Notes: generated from the sequence alone by a model not told the origin. Shown: positions 37,255-48,042, counted from the first letter of the stretch. The stretch is DNA of 64,000 nt from Oreohelix idahoensis (GCA_024509875.1 JAMPIV010004267.1:558001-622000); one strand, 5' to 3'. Numbers and translations: made by a program.

Positions 37255-39411
37255 CACTGACAAACAACATTTTTCTTTCTTATATAAGAATAAGTGTTCT
37301 TAGGTCAGTTTCTTGCGCTGATTTCAAATCTGAAATCCGTTTATCTCTATCACGTCGGGTTCTTAAGATATTTGTGAATAAATATATTTTTGGGAAACCG
37401 TTATTTGTTCCGTTTCATTTTTACTATATAGCTTATTAAAAATTAATAAAAAGCAACATAATTCTACTTTTTATACTGCTAAAAGATGCATGACATATGT
37501 TACGCGATTTTTTTCAAATAGTTACTGTATTTTGAAATAATTCTGAGCAAAATATGGCTTCTAGAAGTTGTAGAAATTCGGCTGATCTGTTCTGTTACGT
37601 GTGCGGATATTTTACCGATCGTGTTGACCAGAAAAACTTTACACCATTACTAAAGAAAGCATATGAACTTTATTTCGATTCGAAAGTTGATGATGCAAAT
37701 AAATCTTGGAAGCCAAATGCAGTTTGTTCGATACATTGGCAGGTTGGTTACGAAAATCGCCGAAGCATAAGTCGATGCCTTTTGGAGTGCCAGTAATATG
37801 GCGTGAACATACAAATCACACTACTGATTGTTACTTCTGCTTGACAAATATCCATGGTTTCACTTTTAAAACTAGAAAGTCTGTGGTTTATCCAAATATT
37901 GAATCGGTTTCGAAACCAGTGCCTCATGATCCAATCACGTGTCCGATCCAAGTACCACCAGAACAATATCCGTTGGACGTAAATGAACCATCAGAAAGTG
38001 ATAGTTTACCTGCTTTAGAAACTAATTCTGACTCAGATTACATACCGGTGAATGATGGTGTTTACTTAATTAACCATTCAGAACTTTCAGATCTAATACG
38101 TGATCTCGCTCTTACCAAAGGACAAGCGGAATTACTCGGTTCGCGACTCAAAGAATGAAATCTTTTAGCACCCAATACTCCGATATCTAAATTTCGTCAT
38201 AGACACAGAGAACTTGTTCAATACTTTGAGATGTGTGATGACATTTGCTATTGCAAAGATGTAAACGGTCATGAGCACATAGTCAACGAATGGCGATTTT
38301 TCATCGATTCTTCCAAGACTAGTCTAAAAGCCGTGTTATTGCATAACAGAAATTTTTTTTCATCAATTCCAGTCGCCTACTCTGTTCATATGAAAGAAAC
38401 TTATGACAATATGGCTATACGTTTGGAAAAAATAAAGTACAATGACTACCAATGGCGGATTTGTGGAGACCTAAAGGTCATTGCAATTCTCACGGGCATG
38501 CAGACTGGGTATACTAAATTTTGTTGCTTCCGATGTGAATGGGACAGCCGCAACAGACAGGAACATTATGCAAGAAAGGTGTGGCCTATCCGGGATCGTA
38601 TGCAGCTCGGGCATAAAAATGTAATACGCGAGCCATTAGTTAACAAAGACAGCTTCATTTTACCACTGTTGCATATAAAGTTGGGGCTCATGAAGAATTT
38701 TGTAAAAGCGTTAGATAAAACGAGCAAAGCTTTCACTTATCTTCGAGAAAAGTTTCCGCAAGTTAGCGATGCAAAGATAAAGGAAGGTATCTTTGTAGGA
38801 CCTCAGATTAGGAAAGTTATTGCAGACAAACAATTCGAGAACTTGTTACATGGTAGTGAACTTCGCGCATGGATGGCATTCAAATCGATCGTCGATAACT
38901 TTCTGGGAAATCACAAATCTGTCGACTATGTTGCATATTGTTAAGCAGTGCATAGATGCATACAGAATTATGGGCTGTATCATGTCCCTCAAAATCCATT
39001 TGCTCGATTCGCATCTTGACTTTTTCCCTGACAACCTTGGCGAATTCAGCGATGAACATGGAGAACGATTCCATCAAGATATCGCCGTAATGGAGTCACG
39101 TTATCAAGGATGGTGGAGTGTGACCATGCTTGCCGATTATTGTTGGATGCTTCATCGCGATGTACCACATGCCATTCACCGACGAAAGTCGACTGCAAAG
39201 AAATTCAAGCCTACATAACTGTTATACTTCTTGTACGAATGATGTTGTAATACTGTATGCGTTGTTAAAAAACTTCAATTGCATATTTCTAGAGATCCCG
39301 ACCTGATAGAGAAAAACGGTTTGCAGATTTAAAAACAGAGCATTAAAATTGACCAGAAAAACATAGAAATGTTAGAGAAAGAAAAAAAAAGTTTTTTTTT
39401 GTTAGTCAGTG
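37255..39411 (+). mobile_element. CACTG-ended DNA transposon, 2157 bp, of uncertain superfamily
   Basis: The two halves of a LINE fragment give exact boundaries. The left end is CACTGACAAACAAC and the inverted right end reads CACTGACTAACAAA, 12 of 13 matching. CAA is duplicated at 37252-37254 and 39412-39414, a 3-bp target duplication. CACT(A/G) ends and 3-bp duplications are known for the CMC group (CACTA, Mirage, Chapaev). One gene of 555 codons, broken in three places, fills the interior. Assignment to CMC is inference from the ends only. Confidence 0.85.
37554..39218 (+). pseudogene. Putative transposase of the CACTG element, uncharacterised family
   Basis: Begins MASRSCRNSADLFCYVCGYF with a CxxC pair. 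A frame change near 37740-37760 leads to GVPVIWREHTNHTTDCYFC (second CxxC) and a Ser/Asp-rich linker. SELLGSRLKE-like sequence (LLGSRLKE) is followed by a TGA at 38156, and the same frame continues with NEWRFFIDSSKTSLKAVLL, WRICGDLKVIAILTGMQ, KFCCFRCEWDSR, LHIKLGLMKNFVKAL and EGIFVGPQIRKVI. A third break near 38935 precedes MSLKIHLLDSHLDFFPDN, SDEHGERFHQDIAVMESRYQ and LADYCWMLHRD. I recall similar proteins as uncharacterised, repetitive predictions in arthropods and cnidarians. Possible catalytic acids are the Asp of FIDSS, the Asp of CGDLK and the Glu of GERFHQD; this is inference. The CxxC pairs suggest zinc-binding DNA recognition. Confidence 0.75.
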
Positions 39412-39541
39412 CAATCTTTGATGGAGCGAGGACTAGAATGGAACCAGGCCAGGAGGAAGACAGCCAATAGGATAGTATGGCGCTCTCTCTTCCAAATCTC
39501 TACACCTCACAGTAGAAGAGGAACAAATAAGTAAGTAAGTA
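39412..39541 (+). mobile_element. LINE 3'-end fragment, right half, with (TAAG)n tail
   Basis: Continues 37168-37254: CAATCTTTGATGGAGCGAGG, AACCAGGCCAGGAGGAAGAC and CTACACCTCACAGTAGAAG, ending in TAAGTAAGTAAG. It matches the copies at 45256-45381 and 9030-9257. Confidence 0.9.
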
Positions 39542-39639
39542 AAATTCTGTTTTTCCAAGTACCACTGTTCTCACTTTTATCAGATATTAATTAGGACCCA
39601 ATCTGAATGATATAAAATTGTTAACTTTCAACTTACTGC

Positions 39640-40760
39640 AGAGTGGCTCATCATCTTCATGTGACGTATTCTTTCCAGAACATTATCTCCATTACAGATG
39701 CTCTAAACGCATCACGATTCTGGGCAAGTCAACCTGCATCAGCCACGCATCACGATTCTGGGCAAGTCGACCTGCATCAGCCAAAGACAAGTTCAGACTC
39801 TCTGTGATGTCCTTGGTCCACCGTCGTCTAGGTCGACCCCTTCCCCTTTTTCCAGGGACCATGCCTTCCATCACTATTTTTTCCACACTATTATGTCGTT
39901 TTATAAGACCGAAAAATTTCAGCTTCCTTACTGCGGTGGTCTTTAGGAGCCAATTTTCCTCTACGTTTAGTGAATGCAGTACTTCTCTGTCTTTTTTTCT
40001 GTTCAGGGTATTCTCAACATCCTTCTGTAGCATTTCATTTCGAATGATGTAACCTTTTTTTCAACTGTTTTATCGAGTGTCCAAGTCTCGCAACCGTATG
40101 TTGCTACTGGGAATATACATGCTCTGATCAGTTGTAACTTTGTTTCTTTGCTTGTGTCTTGCCATAGGTTTTTCATCTGTATTAGTTTATGTGAAGCAAT
40201 TGCAAGTCTTCTTTTAATTTCTACTGCACAGTCGCCAAAGCTGTTGATGATTGATCCTAAGTATTCGAATTCACTAACACTTTCCAGTTCTTCGTTATCA
40301 ATTTCAATTTCTGGTTTGGTCTTTACTTTGTCTGTTGTCAATACTTTAGTCTTCTTGGCATTTAGGTATAGATTCTGGGCCTCTTTGTTTTTTGGTGGAC
40401 AGAATTAATTGTTCAAGTCCTTCTGGGCTGGTCGATAGGAGGACTGTGTCGTCAGCATATCTGATTTCCAGGATCTGGTACCCGCCGATGTTAAATGAGT
40501 CAAACTCTGTGTGTCATCTCTTACGTTTCTCATGATATTCTCGGCATAAATGTTAAACAGGTAAGGGGAAAGGGTACAGCCTTGTCTTACTCCTTTCTGT
40601 ACTTCAAACCATTCTGATGTTTCCCCCTCTATTCCTACGGCTGCCTGTTGTTCTTGGTACATCAGTGCGATGTGTTGTATAAGGTGGTTTGGAAATTACA
40701 TATTTTCCATAACAGCTGATGTTGCACACAGTCAAAAGCTTTGGTGTAATCAATGGCAAG
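39640..40760 (-). pseudogene. LINE reverse transcriptase, 5'-truncated, broken
   Basis: On the minus strand, in order: KAFDCVQHQLLWK (40740), FEVQKGVRQGCTLSPYLFNI, then in another frame LEIRYADDTVLLSTSPEGLE with an intact YADD box near 40450. Then SEFEYLGSIINSFGDCAVEI, IFPVATYGCETWTLDKTVEK and KLKFFGLIKRHNSVEKIVM with GKRGRGRPRRRWTKDI. This is the palm, thumb and conserved tail of an RTE-like LINE polymerase. Several frame changes are present, and ~37 bp around CACGATTCTGGGCAAGTC is tandemly duplicated at 39711-39783. The apurinic endonuclease domain is missing. Confidence 0.88.
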
Positions 40761-40784
40761 GTGGCTACTTACCTAAAAGCAGTC

Positions 40785-41745
40785 AGTGGCCATTACGCCT
40801 GGTGGCATCTTGTAGGGCAGCAACAATGTGATTCCACTTTGCTCGGTCGGTGACCATCCTTCGTACAGTGCCCCAACTCTGGTTCATTCTTTGCATCTCA
40901 GCCTCCACAGTCCTCCACCAAGTTGTCTTTGCTCAGCCTCTCTTTCGTTTTCCTTCAGGGGTCCATAGCATAGCTGTTCTTGTGAGGACATGGCCAACCC
41001 AACTCCAGCATCTGTCAGCTATGATGGTGTGCATGTCCTCTTGCTTGCTCCGAGTAAGCAGATCTTGGTTGGTGATGGTATTCGGCCAAAAGATTCAGAG
41101 AATTTTTCTTAGGCAGGTTGTGTGAAAAGAGTACAATTTCGACATTTCCCTGTTACTCTCCAGCATTCAGCACCATAGAGAAGCACAGAAAGCACACAGC
41201 TCTAACATAATCTTAATTTTGTGCTTGTACTGAGTGGACTTCCAGATGTTGTTTAGACTAAAAAAAGGCTGTTCTTGCTTTGTTCATTCTGCTGTTGATG
41301 TCTTTGCTTGCTCCGCCATCTGGTGTTACTATGCATCCTAGGTATGTGAAGGTGTCTGTCTGTTCAGTTGCTGGTTCCTTACTGATAGGGCTCAGGTTGC
41401 TCACACTGAGCGTCATGACCTCTGTCATTGATGTTCAAGCCCACCTGCTGGCTACATTTATTAAGTCTAACCATTTTTTCCTGGATGTGATGATGTGAAT
41501 GTGCTAGTAATGCAATGTCATCTGTATATTCCAGATCTTCCAATGTAGAAAATGTAGTCCATCTTATTCCTCTTGGACTGCCCTCTGTTGTCTGGCGCAT
41601 CACCCAGTCTATGACTGTTAAAAATAGAGTGGTTGATAAGGGGCATCCTTGTCGTACTCCTGTCTTCACCTCAAAGGTTAGGTTGCTCTGCCCAATGCTA
41701 CGCGTAAAGTTGGCATAGAGGCTTTTTATGATTGACACTATGCAG
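40785..41745 (-). pseudogene. Second LINE reverse transcriptase, 5'-truncated, broken
   Basis: Minus strand: IIKSLYANFTRSIGQSNLTF, KTGVRQGCPLSTTLFLTVID, then LEYTDDIALLAHSHHHIQEK, in which the usual YADD is YTDD. Other frames carry the following GCIVTPDGG and tail segments (RSWVGHVL-like, LWTPEGKRKRG) and end [12 protein letters not shown], whose codons contain the GGCGTAATGGCCACTGACTG sequence found as a tail at 1187, 14976 and 44395. This LINE is therefore the probable partner of those short elements. It abuts the other LINE near 40770, suggesting one inserted next to or into the other. Confidence 0.87.
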
Positions 41746-41846
41746 CTTGGAATTCCATAAGCCCTCAGTATTTTCCATTAGTAGGTAACACAGTGATTTT
41801 CTGTTTTCTAACGTTTTTGATTGTGTTGTGAGTTTGATATAAATTA

Positions 41847-43704
41847 TGGAAAGATTTTTTAATTTGGCAAGTGTTAGTAAAATGTGAGAACTTATTGAGG
41901 ATGACAAGGAAAGAGGTAATGAGGAAAGGAAACGTAAGTATAGAAAATACGACAACGGTTACTTCGATTTTGGTGTCACGTGCACTCTTGTGAACAATGA
42001 AGAGTGTCCACAGTGTGTTTTGTGTTTCAAAGTACTCTCTGTCGAATGTATGCTGCCTAGCAAATTGAAGCGCCATTCAGAAAGTGTTCATAAGATTGAC
42101 GTGGGCAAACCAAGAGAATATTTTTCTAGAAAGCTGAGTCAAATGAAAGAACGAAAATCAGCATTTTCTAAGCAGGCGACAATCTTGAATAAAGCTCTTC
42201 TAGCGTCCTACAAGGTAGCAACTAGCATACCAGGTAGAAAAGTGTAAGAAACTCCATACGATTGCAGAAGAACTCATTTTACCATGTGCTATTGAAATGG
42301 TGTCCATTATGGTTGGAGAGTCTGTGGGAAAACAGCTTTTGTCCATTCCTTTGTCGGACAGTACAATCAGCCGTCGAATTCAAGATTTAGGAGAGGATCT
42401 TAATGAACAGATTATAGAAAAAATGAGGGGGAAGGACTTTGCTTTGCAGCTTGATGAGGCAGGCCACTGATAGTAATAGAGATGCTCATTTAATCTGTTA
42501 TGTGCGGTTTGTTGATGAAAAAAAAAAACGGTGGAAGATCTTTTTTGTAAGGACATAAATGCAGGTATGACAGGCAAAGATTTATTTGAAATTGTGGACA
42601 ACTCCATGGCAGAAAATAAAATAGACTGGGCTCATTGTGTTGGTGTGTGTACCGATGGTGCTCGTTCAATGTCGGGCTGTTACAGTGGCTTACAAGCCCT
42701 CATCCGCAGCAAAGCTCCTGATGCTGTTTGGACCCATTATATTATCCATAGGGAAGCACTTGCTTCACAGCTTTTGAGTGTTGATTTGAATGAAATCCTG
42801 CAAACTATCTTAAATGTGGTGAACTTTATGAAAACTCGACCTCATAGAGCTAGATTTTTCAGTAAAATGTGTCACGATATGGGGGCTGAGCATAGGTCTC
42901 TCTTATTTTATAGCAGCACCCGATGGCTTTTAATAGGAAATGTATTATCGCGCATTTTTGAACTTAGGCGGGAGCTCTATTCTTATCTTGAAGAAGAAAA
43001 CCATGTCAGTGCTAAGTGCTTTCTGGACACTGACTTCCTATTAAAAGTTACATACCTCTGTGATCTGTTTGAAAAGTTGAACTCGTTGAATAAGTCTCTG
43101 CAAGGAAGTGAAACTCATTTGATTCAACTTATTGACAAAGTTTTAGCCTTCAAAAAGAAACTTCTTCTTTGGAAGAGAAAAATCAATGAAGGAGGAGAAA
43201 TGGACTACTTCCCAGGTTTGCAGCAGTTCATTACAGACATTGAAAAAAATTTAGTGCAGATATTGTTTCTATAATTCAAGGACACTTATCTCAACTCAAT
43301 GTTCATTTTGAAAAATACTTTCCTGAAAACTGTGACAGGTTTCAGTGGGTTCAAAATCCCTTCAGTAGTGATGCTCCTTCAGACTTCAGTACTGTAGAAG
43401 AGGAAGAACTGATAGAACTTTCATCAGACTCTTCACTACAAGCAAAGTTTCCATCCATGGTATTGCCAAAATTTTGGTATTAGTAAAACAGGAGTTCCCA
43501 AGCTTGAGCAAGAGAGCACTGAAGATATTAATTCCTTTTGCAACCTCCTATCTCTGCGAGGCTGGGTTTTCAGCAGTGGCTGTCATAAAAACCAAGTTCA
43601 GATCAAGACTTGATGTGGAGAAGGAAATGAGGGTAGCTGTATCTCAGTTGGTGCCAAGATTTGACAAGCTGTGTAACAACAAGCAAGCTCAAGTTTCACA
43701 CTGA
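41847..43704 (+). pseudogene. hAT transposase relic, ZBED/FAM200-like
   Basis: Starts at 41847 (MERFFNLASVSKM, then stop). In the same frame follow KYRKYDNGYFDFG, CPQCVLCFKVLSVECMLPSK and LKRHSESVH, a BED-type zinc finger (C-x2-C...H-x4-H). A broken stretch at 42248-42530 precedes HCVGVCTDGARSMSGCYSGL, SSTRWLLIGNVLSRIFELR and DTDFLLKVTYLCDLFEKLN. After another break comes the C-terminal hAT dimerisation block ALKILIPFATSYLCEAGFSA with KTKFRSRLDVE. The order matches hAT transposases of the kind that gave rise to vertebrate ZBED5/FAM200/SCAND3 genes. Multiple frame changes show decay. I could not find its terminal repeats. Confidence 0.88.
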
Positions 43705-44059
43705 GGTGACTGGTACTTTATTCATCATATTTTTTTTTAGTTCTACTGTACAAGTTTTTTGTTATGGAGACTGAATCATGAGTACAGTATATCAGTGAAT
43801 GATTTTCAGACAAAAATTTTTAAAAATGTTAGAAAAAAACTACTTTATCTGTGCTGTTTTCTTTTTTATAGTAAGGGTTTTCAAAGTGCACTTTGTGTAT
43901 ATTTTTTCTTGTACGTGTAATTTTTTCACAGATTGTCCAATTGCATTTTTTTTTAAATTACATTATTTAAAAGCCTTTCCAAAGCTTTCCTGCTCAAAAA
44001 AAGTTAGGCTAAATGTCAAAACATCGCTAGAGTTTTTACCAGTTATCCCACAGCGCTGC
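43705..44059. other. No gene recognised
   Basis: T-rich spacer, perhaps 3' flank of the hAT relic and 5' end of the Tigger relic. Confidence 0.5.
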
Positions 44060-44601
44060 AAGTGTTGCCTAGTAAGAAAAAGGCGAATCGAGGGCCACCA
44101 CCAGATCTTCCAGACCTAGAAAAAAACATTATTGGATTGGGTAGGGGATAGAAGGCAACAAGGCATCGGTGTTTCATGCATTGAAATCAGACTTAAAGCT
44201 CTGGTATGTTAAAAATCTCATACAGGCACAACAGCATTTAAAGCGTCATATGGATGGGCACACAACGGGCTGATCACCCGTTTGCCAGTCACTTTGATTA
44301 CGGAAACAACAACAAACGGATTGATTTGTCGTTGCCCTAAAGACGCCATTAGGCGTGATGGGAACAACGGCTAAGAAAATCTATTCGTTGTTGCCCTTAA
44401 GACGCCACTAGGCGTAATGGCCACTGACTGCTTTGACGGTCGTTGGCTAAGGACGGAAGAAGAAGATGGATGGGCAGTTCGTTTTATGAAGTGGCATGGT
44501 CTTTCAGTTCGTCAAAGAACTGCTTTCGCGCAGCATCTTCCATCTTCTTTCAGTTTTTTAACAAATGTTTCATAAAATAAAATCTTGAAAAATTATGGTG
44601 C
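44060..44601 (+). pseudogene. Tigger/pogo-type transposase fragment (CENP-B HTH)
   Basis: Plus-strand frames read LPSKKKANRGPPPDLPDLE, DWVGDRRQQGIGVSCIEIRL, then FKASYGWAVRFMKWHGLSVR with QRTAFAQHLPSSF. These correspond to the linker and second CENP-B-type DNA-binding domain of Tigger transposases. A 205-bp SINE-like insertion splits FKASY from GWAVRF at 44261-44465, and a LINE is inserted at 44613. No catalytic domain remains; a pogo-type terminus survives at 45393-45477. Confidence 0.75.
44261..44465 (+). mobile_element. SINE-like element with LINE tail, 205 bp, complete
   Basis: ATGGATGGGCA at 44250-44260 and 44466-44476 is an 11-bp target duplication that exactly frames this element inside the Tigger gene. 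It contains GCTGATCACCCGTTTGCCAG, GATTACGGAAACAACAACAA, two copies of a GCCCT(A/T)AAGACGCC..AGGCGT hairpin unit, and ends GGACGGAAGAAGA. Its last 70 bp match the 3' end of the LINE at 40785-41745. A second full-length copy lies at 1187-1385. Confidence 0.85.
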
Positions 44602-44612
44602 GTATTATACAC

Positions 44613-45381
44613 ATGGACGATGTCATCAAGGCATGTAAGGAGAGAACAAGAAAGTATTCAGTGGGGTATTGGAAGATGAGACAGGTCTGTATTTCAGAGC
44701 TAGCATTTGCTGATGATGTTGTACTGATTGCTAAATCAGAGACACATCTCCAATCCAACCTGCAAGTCTGGAAGGAAGAGCTGGAGAAGAGAGGGATGGT
44801 CATAAGCAGCTCTAAAACAAAATCCATGGTGATATCACGAGAAGAAAGAAAACATCAGATTAAGTTGGGAGAACAGGTCCTGGAGCAGGTCGACCACTTT
44901 AAATATCTCGGAGCTATTATAGACCGAAAGGGGGGCATCAAAGAAGAGTTGGCCACTCGAAAAGCAGCGGCTGGGAGACTTTATCAGGCCATAAATCGAG
45001 GATTCCTCAGCAAGAAAGAGGTTGGTAAGAAAACGAAGTAACAAGAAGAGACATGGTCCGCAACCAGACGATACGTCAAGGCCTAAAATCCCACCCGCTG
45101 CAGACCCAAATAGAACAGTCCCAACTAAGATGGTTTGGCCATGTCTGCAGAATGGGAGAAGATCGGCTACCACGACAAGCATGGGAAACAAAGAGCCAGG
45201 GATCCAGACCTCCAGGACGACCCAGAGTCCGCTGGGAGGACAACATTAGACAATCTTTGAAGGACCGAGGACTAGAATGGAACCAGGCCAGGAAGAAGAC
45301 AGCTGATAGAATAGTCTGGCGCTCTCTCTTCCAAACCTCTACACCTCACGGTAGAAGAGGAACGACTAAGTAAGTAAGTAA
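44613..45381 (+). mobile_element. LINE insertion, 5'-truncated, with (TAAG)n tail
   Basis: The 11-bp duplication GTATTATACAC at 44602-44612 and 45382-45392 defines the insertion. It encodes part of the reverse transcriptase, SELAFADDVVLIAKSETHLQ (FADD box), then HFKYLGAIIDRKGGIKEELA. A frame change near 45045 is followed by LRWFGHVCRMGEDRLPRQAW, PGRPRVRWEDNIRQSL and NQARKKTADRIVWRSLF. It ends with four TAAG units. The same family supplies the fragments at 9030-9257 and 37168-37254/39412-39541. Confidence 0.92.
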
Positions 45382-45392
45382 GTATTATACAC

Positions 45393-45477
45393 GAATTTCC
45401 ATTTTACCAGAAAATGTTGGGCTAAATCAAGCATGCGTATTATACACGAGTGCGTATTATACGCGAGATTTTACGGT
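45393..45477. repeat. Pogo/Tigger-type terminal segment
   Basis: After the LINE target duplication, GTGCGTATTATACGCGAG followed by ATTTTACGGTA closes the host element. The 5' side (GGTGCGTATTATACAC at 44597-44612) carries the same subterminal motif. ACCGTAAAAT with repeated GCGTATTATAC motifs is typical of Tigger-like ends, which agrees with the transposase fragment upstream. Confidence 0.55.
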
Positions 45478-46059
45478 AAGTTAAGGTAATAAAGAAGCTG
45501 TATCATTTTTCAAGGGTAACAATTTACCTGCATAAATCTGAACCTGATGACAAAAGGTTACATTTATGATGTTACGAGTAATGGCAGTACTTCAACACAT
45601 CAACAGTTAACGTTATACTAAAACAACCAAACTCTGATCATAATATGAATACTGTAAATACTATGGAACCTCAACCCCTTAACTGAAATTCAAAAAGCTC
45701 TGAAAGCCTAAAGTTCTTTCATGGAGCATCACTTGTGAGCACATAACCTAAGTAGGTGTGGGGCGTCAGTTGCATAGACTAGACATTTATATTCTTTTAC
45801 AGATGGTCCACTGCAATATAGTAACCCAGGAAATAGTATATAGTTGAATTTTACTTTGTCGCTACATTATCAACTATCATCATTTTGGTGACATTTTCAA
45901 ATATCAATTTTAGAGAATTTTACATGTGTGACTCTTCTAAAATTTAAAAATGTAGGTGTTAAAAATAATTTTATTAATTATTAAACTGTTACATTTCTGA
46001 AATCTGAAAATGTCCTAAAATCATCTGGCCCCAAAAACGGCTGGTCAGATAAAGGATTG
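45478..46059. other. No gene recognised
   Basis: AT-rich spacer without a domain-bearing frame. Confidence 0.6.
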
Positions 46060-46345
46060 AGTACCTGTAATAACAAGTATCTTAACATCATCATCATCAG
46101 TTGCCATCTCCACAACGAAGGTTGGCTGTAATGGATCTCCAACGTCTTCTGTCTCTTGTCTTGGTGGTGCACTCTGATAGACTCTTTCCTGTCCATATCT
46201 TGATGTTATCTTCCCACTTATAGCGCTGTCTTCCCCTTGCACGTTTGCCTTCAACTCTCCCTTCTGTTATGGTCTTCTGCAAGGTGTTATGCCTTTTTAT
46301 GTGGCCAAAGTATTTTAGCTGCTGAACTTTGATCTCCCTCATTAG
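46060..46345 (-). mobile_element. LINE 3'-end fragment (RTE-like C-terminus)
   Basis: Minus strand reads VQQLKYFGHIKRHNTLQKTI, EGKRARGRQRYKWEDNI and LSECTTKTRDRRRWRSIT, the conserved C-terminal tail of RTE-like polymerases, closely resembling the tail at 39692-40033. It ends in a GATGATGATG-type repeat. 5' truncated. Confidence 0.85.
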
Positions 46346-47148
46346 TTCTCTTAACCTAGATTTTCTAGGACCTCCTTATTTGTTTTCATCTCTTAACACA
46401 GTGCCATAAATTGAACCACAAAATATCTCATGACTAATGTAACTATGATCTTGCACCAACAGAAGTATCAAGAACTGAATTCAAAACTTATGCAGTGAGA
46501 AGTAAATGTTCAATCTTCCTCTTAAAGACAGGCACAAAATGTATCTCTCAATTAAGGCACAAACAACAAAATCTAAAATCTAAATAAAACAGGCATTTAT
46601 GAAATATTATTAACAAAATCTTTTTTACAGATTTAATACTAGTGGAAAAAAGATTATCTATACTCATCAGAACTTTCACATGCCTCATCACTAAGAACGT
46701 TAAAATTTTTACCCATAGGCTACCAAGATTGAAATGAAGAACACTGGGCATTGTGTTTGAAACGGCCTCAAAAATTAATTCAGAGACACAGTAATAAGGA
46801 GTAAGCATTAGGAATCCTAAACCTAACAATGTCAGCGACTTATCTGTATGACAATCAAAGAACATGACCTACTCATCTTCATTTCAACCACCTACTAATT
46901 TGCTGTAAAGCAACCACCATTATTTTCTGTCTTCACTCTGGTCATAATACAAACCAAATCTGAAGAACTTTTCAGCAGTGACTGCACATGGAAATACTGC
47001 TGCCATTATAACAAATTCTTTCACACACAATAAAAAAAAAAATTACATGAAATGCTGAATTTAAAAAAAAAGAGTATAGGCAGATAGCATAACAGTTCTA
47101 CCTCAGTGCTGGAAGGGCATTGATAAAGTAATCTACAGGGCAATGTCA
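46346..47148. other. No gene recognised; probable 3' flank of the elongase exon
   Basis: Lies directly downstream of the elongase stop codon on the minus strand and should include its 3' untranslated region. I see no unambiguous polyadenylation signal to fix the end. Confidence 0.45.
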
Positions 47149-47783
47149 TTAATCAGCCTTTTTCTGTCCATCGGATTTCAATACGTATGTTGTGTAGAAG
47201 AAATGTGCAAACAAAACAAAGTATGTGAAATACATTGCTGAAGAATACGCCAAATTTTCATAGGATTGTTGACAAAATTCTCCTTGTTTTTTTATTTGGT
47301 AGATCCAAATGTTGATGAGAACACCAATAATCATCTGTGCCAACTGCAATGTTGTTATAACTATGTTCACATATTTTGGTATGCGAAACTGTAGGGCGCG
47401 CAGTGCATAATATGAGTACATGAGTGAATGTACAGTGTAGTTCATTACTATGAACCATCTTCCTGGAGCCGTGTGATCAGTGTAGCTGTACCAGCTGTAT
47501 ATTAAAACTGTGATGTGATGATACCAATGAAGAAACATAAGAGGCTGTTTTCTTAAAACGATGAACACGGTGTCGCCTAGCTCATAAACTTTGGAAACCA
47601 TAAACATGAAAGTCCAGAAACTAGTTACAACGCCTTTGAAGTTAGTGGGCACACACACTGAATATTGCAAACTGTGGTTTGTGATAGCAGAAATCAGCTC
47701 TGGCAATGTTCTTATTGCTCCGGCAATGCTGAATATGGCTAATACACCACTGTAATTGAGCTCCCAGCTCCATTTTCGATGAA
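47149..47783 (-). CDS. ELOVL6-like: ELOVL6-type very-long-chain fatty acid elongase, 3' coding exon
   Basis: Elongases of this family catalyse the condensation step (3-ketoacyl-CoA synthase) that extends fatty acyl-CoAs with malonyl-CoA in the ER membrane. The exon reads GVLAIFSIAGAIRTLPEL, then SKVYELGDTVFIVLRKQ (KxxELxDT motif), the catalytic HxxHH box in FLHWYHHITVLIYSWYSY, and MNYTVHSLMYSYYALRAL. Several hydrophobic membrane segments follow. It ends GQKKAD, a KKxx di-lysine ER-retrieval signal. The frame is open to 47928, but a pyrimidine tract ending CTCTCAG at 47784-47795 is a good splice acceptor, and homology is lost upstream of it, so I place the exon start at 47783 (about 211 codons). 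The N-terminal exon(s) were not found. Intact and probably a real host gene; membership in the ELOVL3/6 branch rather than another elongase is likely but not certain. Confidence 0.85.
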
Positions 47784-48042
47784 CTGAGAGAGATGAGCCA
47801 ATGAAATTAGTGTTTACAAAAGTAACAACAATATGGCGACCTAGACAACGGATTATGAATTCAATGGTCTCGCCATATTTTACCATACTCCACACACACA
47901 CACACACAAAATGCGTCCTATGTTTCATACTTCACAAGAAAAAATAAATATAACGAGAAGGTAAAAACGGAATGATCGTCGCCGAACGCTCCGCACATAA
48001 TATGGTTATTTTAGAGTTATTTCCCTTTAGCAGTGTTTCGTG

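Noticed and set aside
47784..47928. Elongase N-terminus as an extension of the 260-residue frame
   Set aside because: The extension shows no elongase similarity, includes an ACAC microsatellite, and is separated from the conserved part by a good splice acceptor (CTCTCAG).
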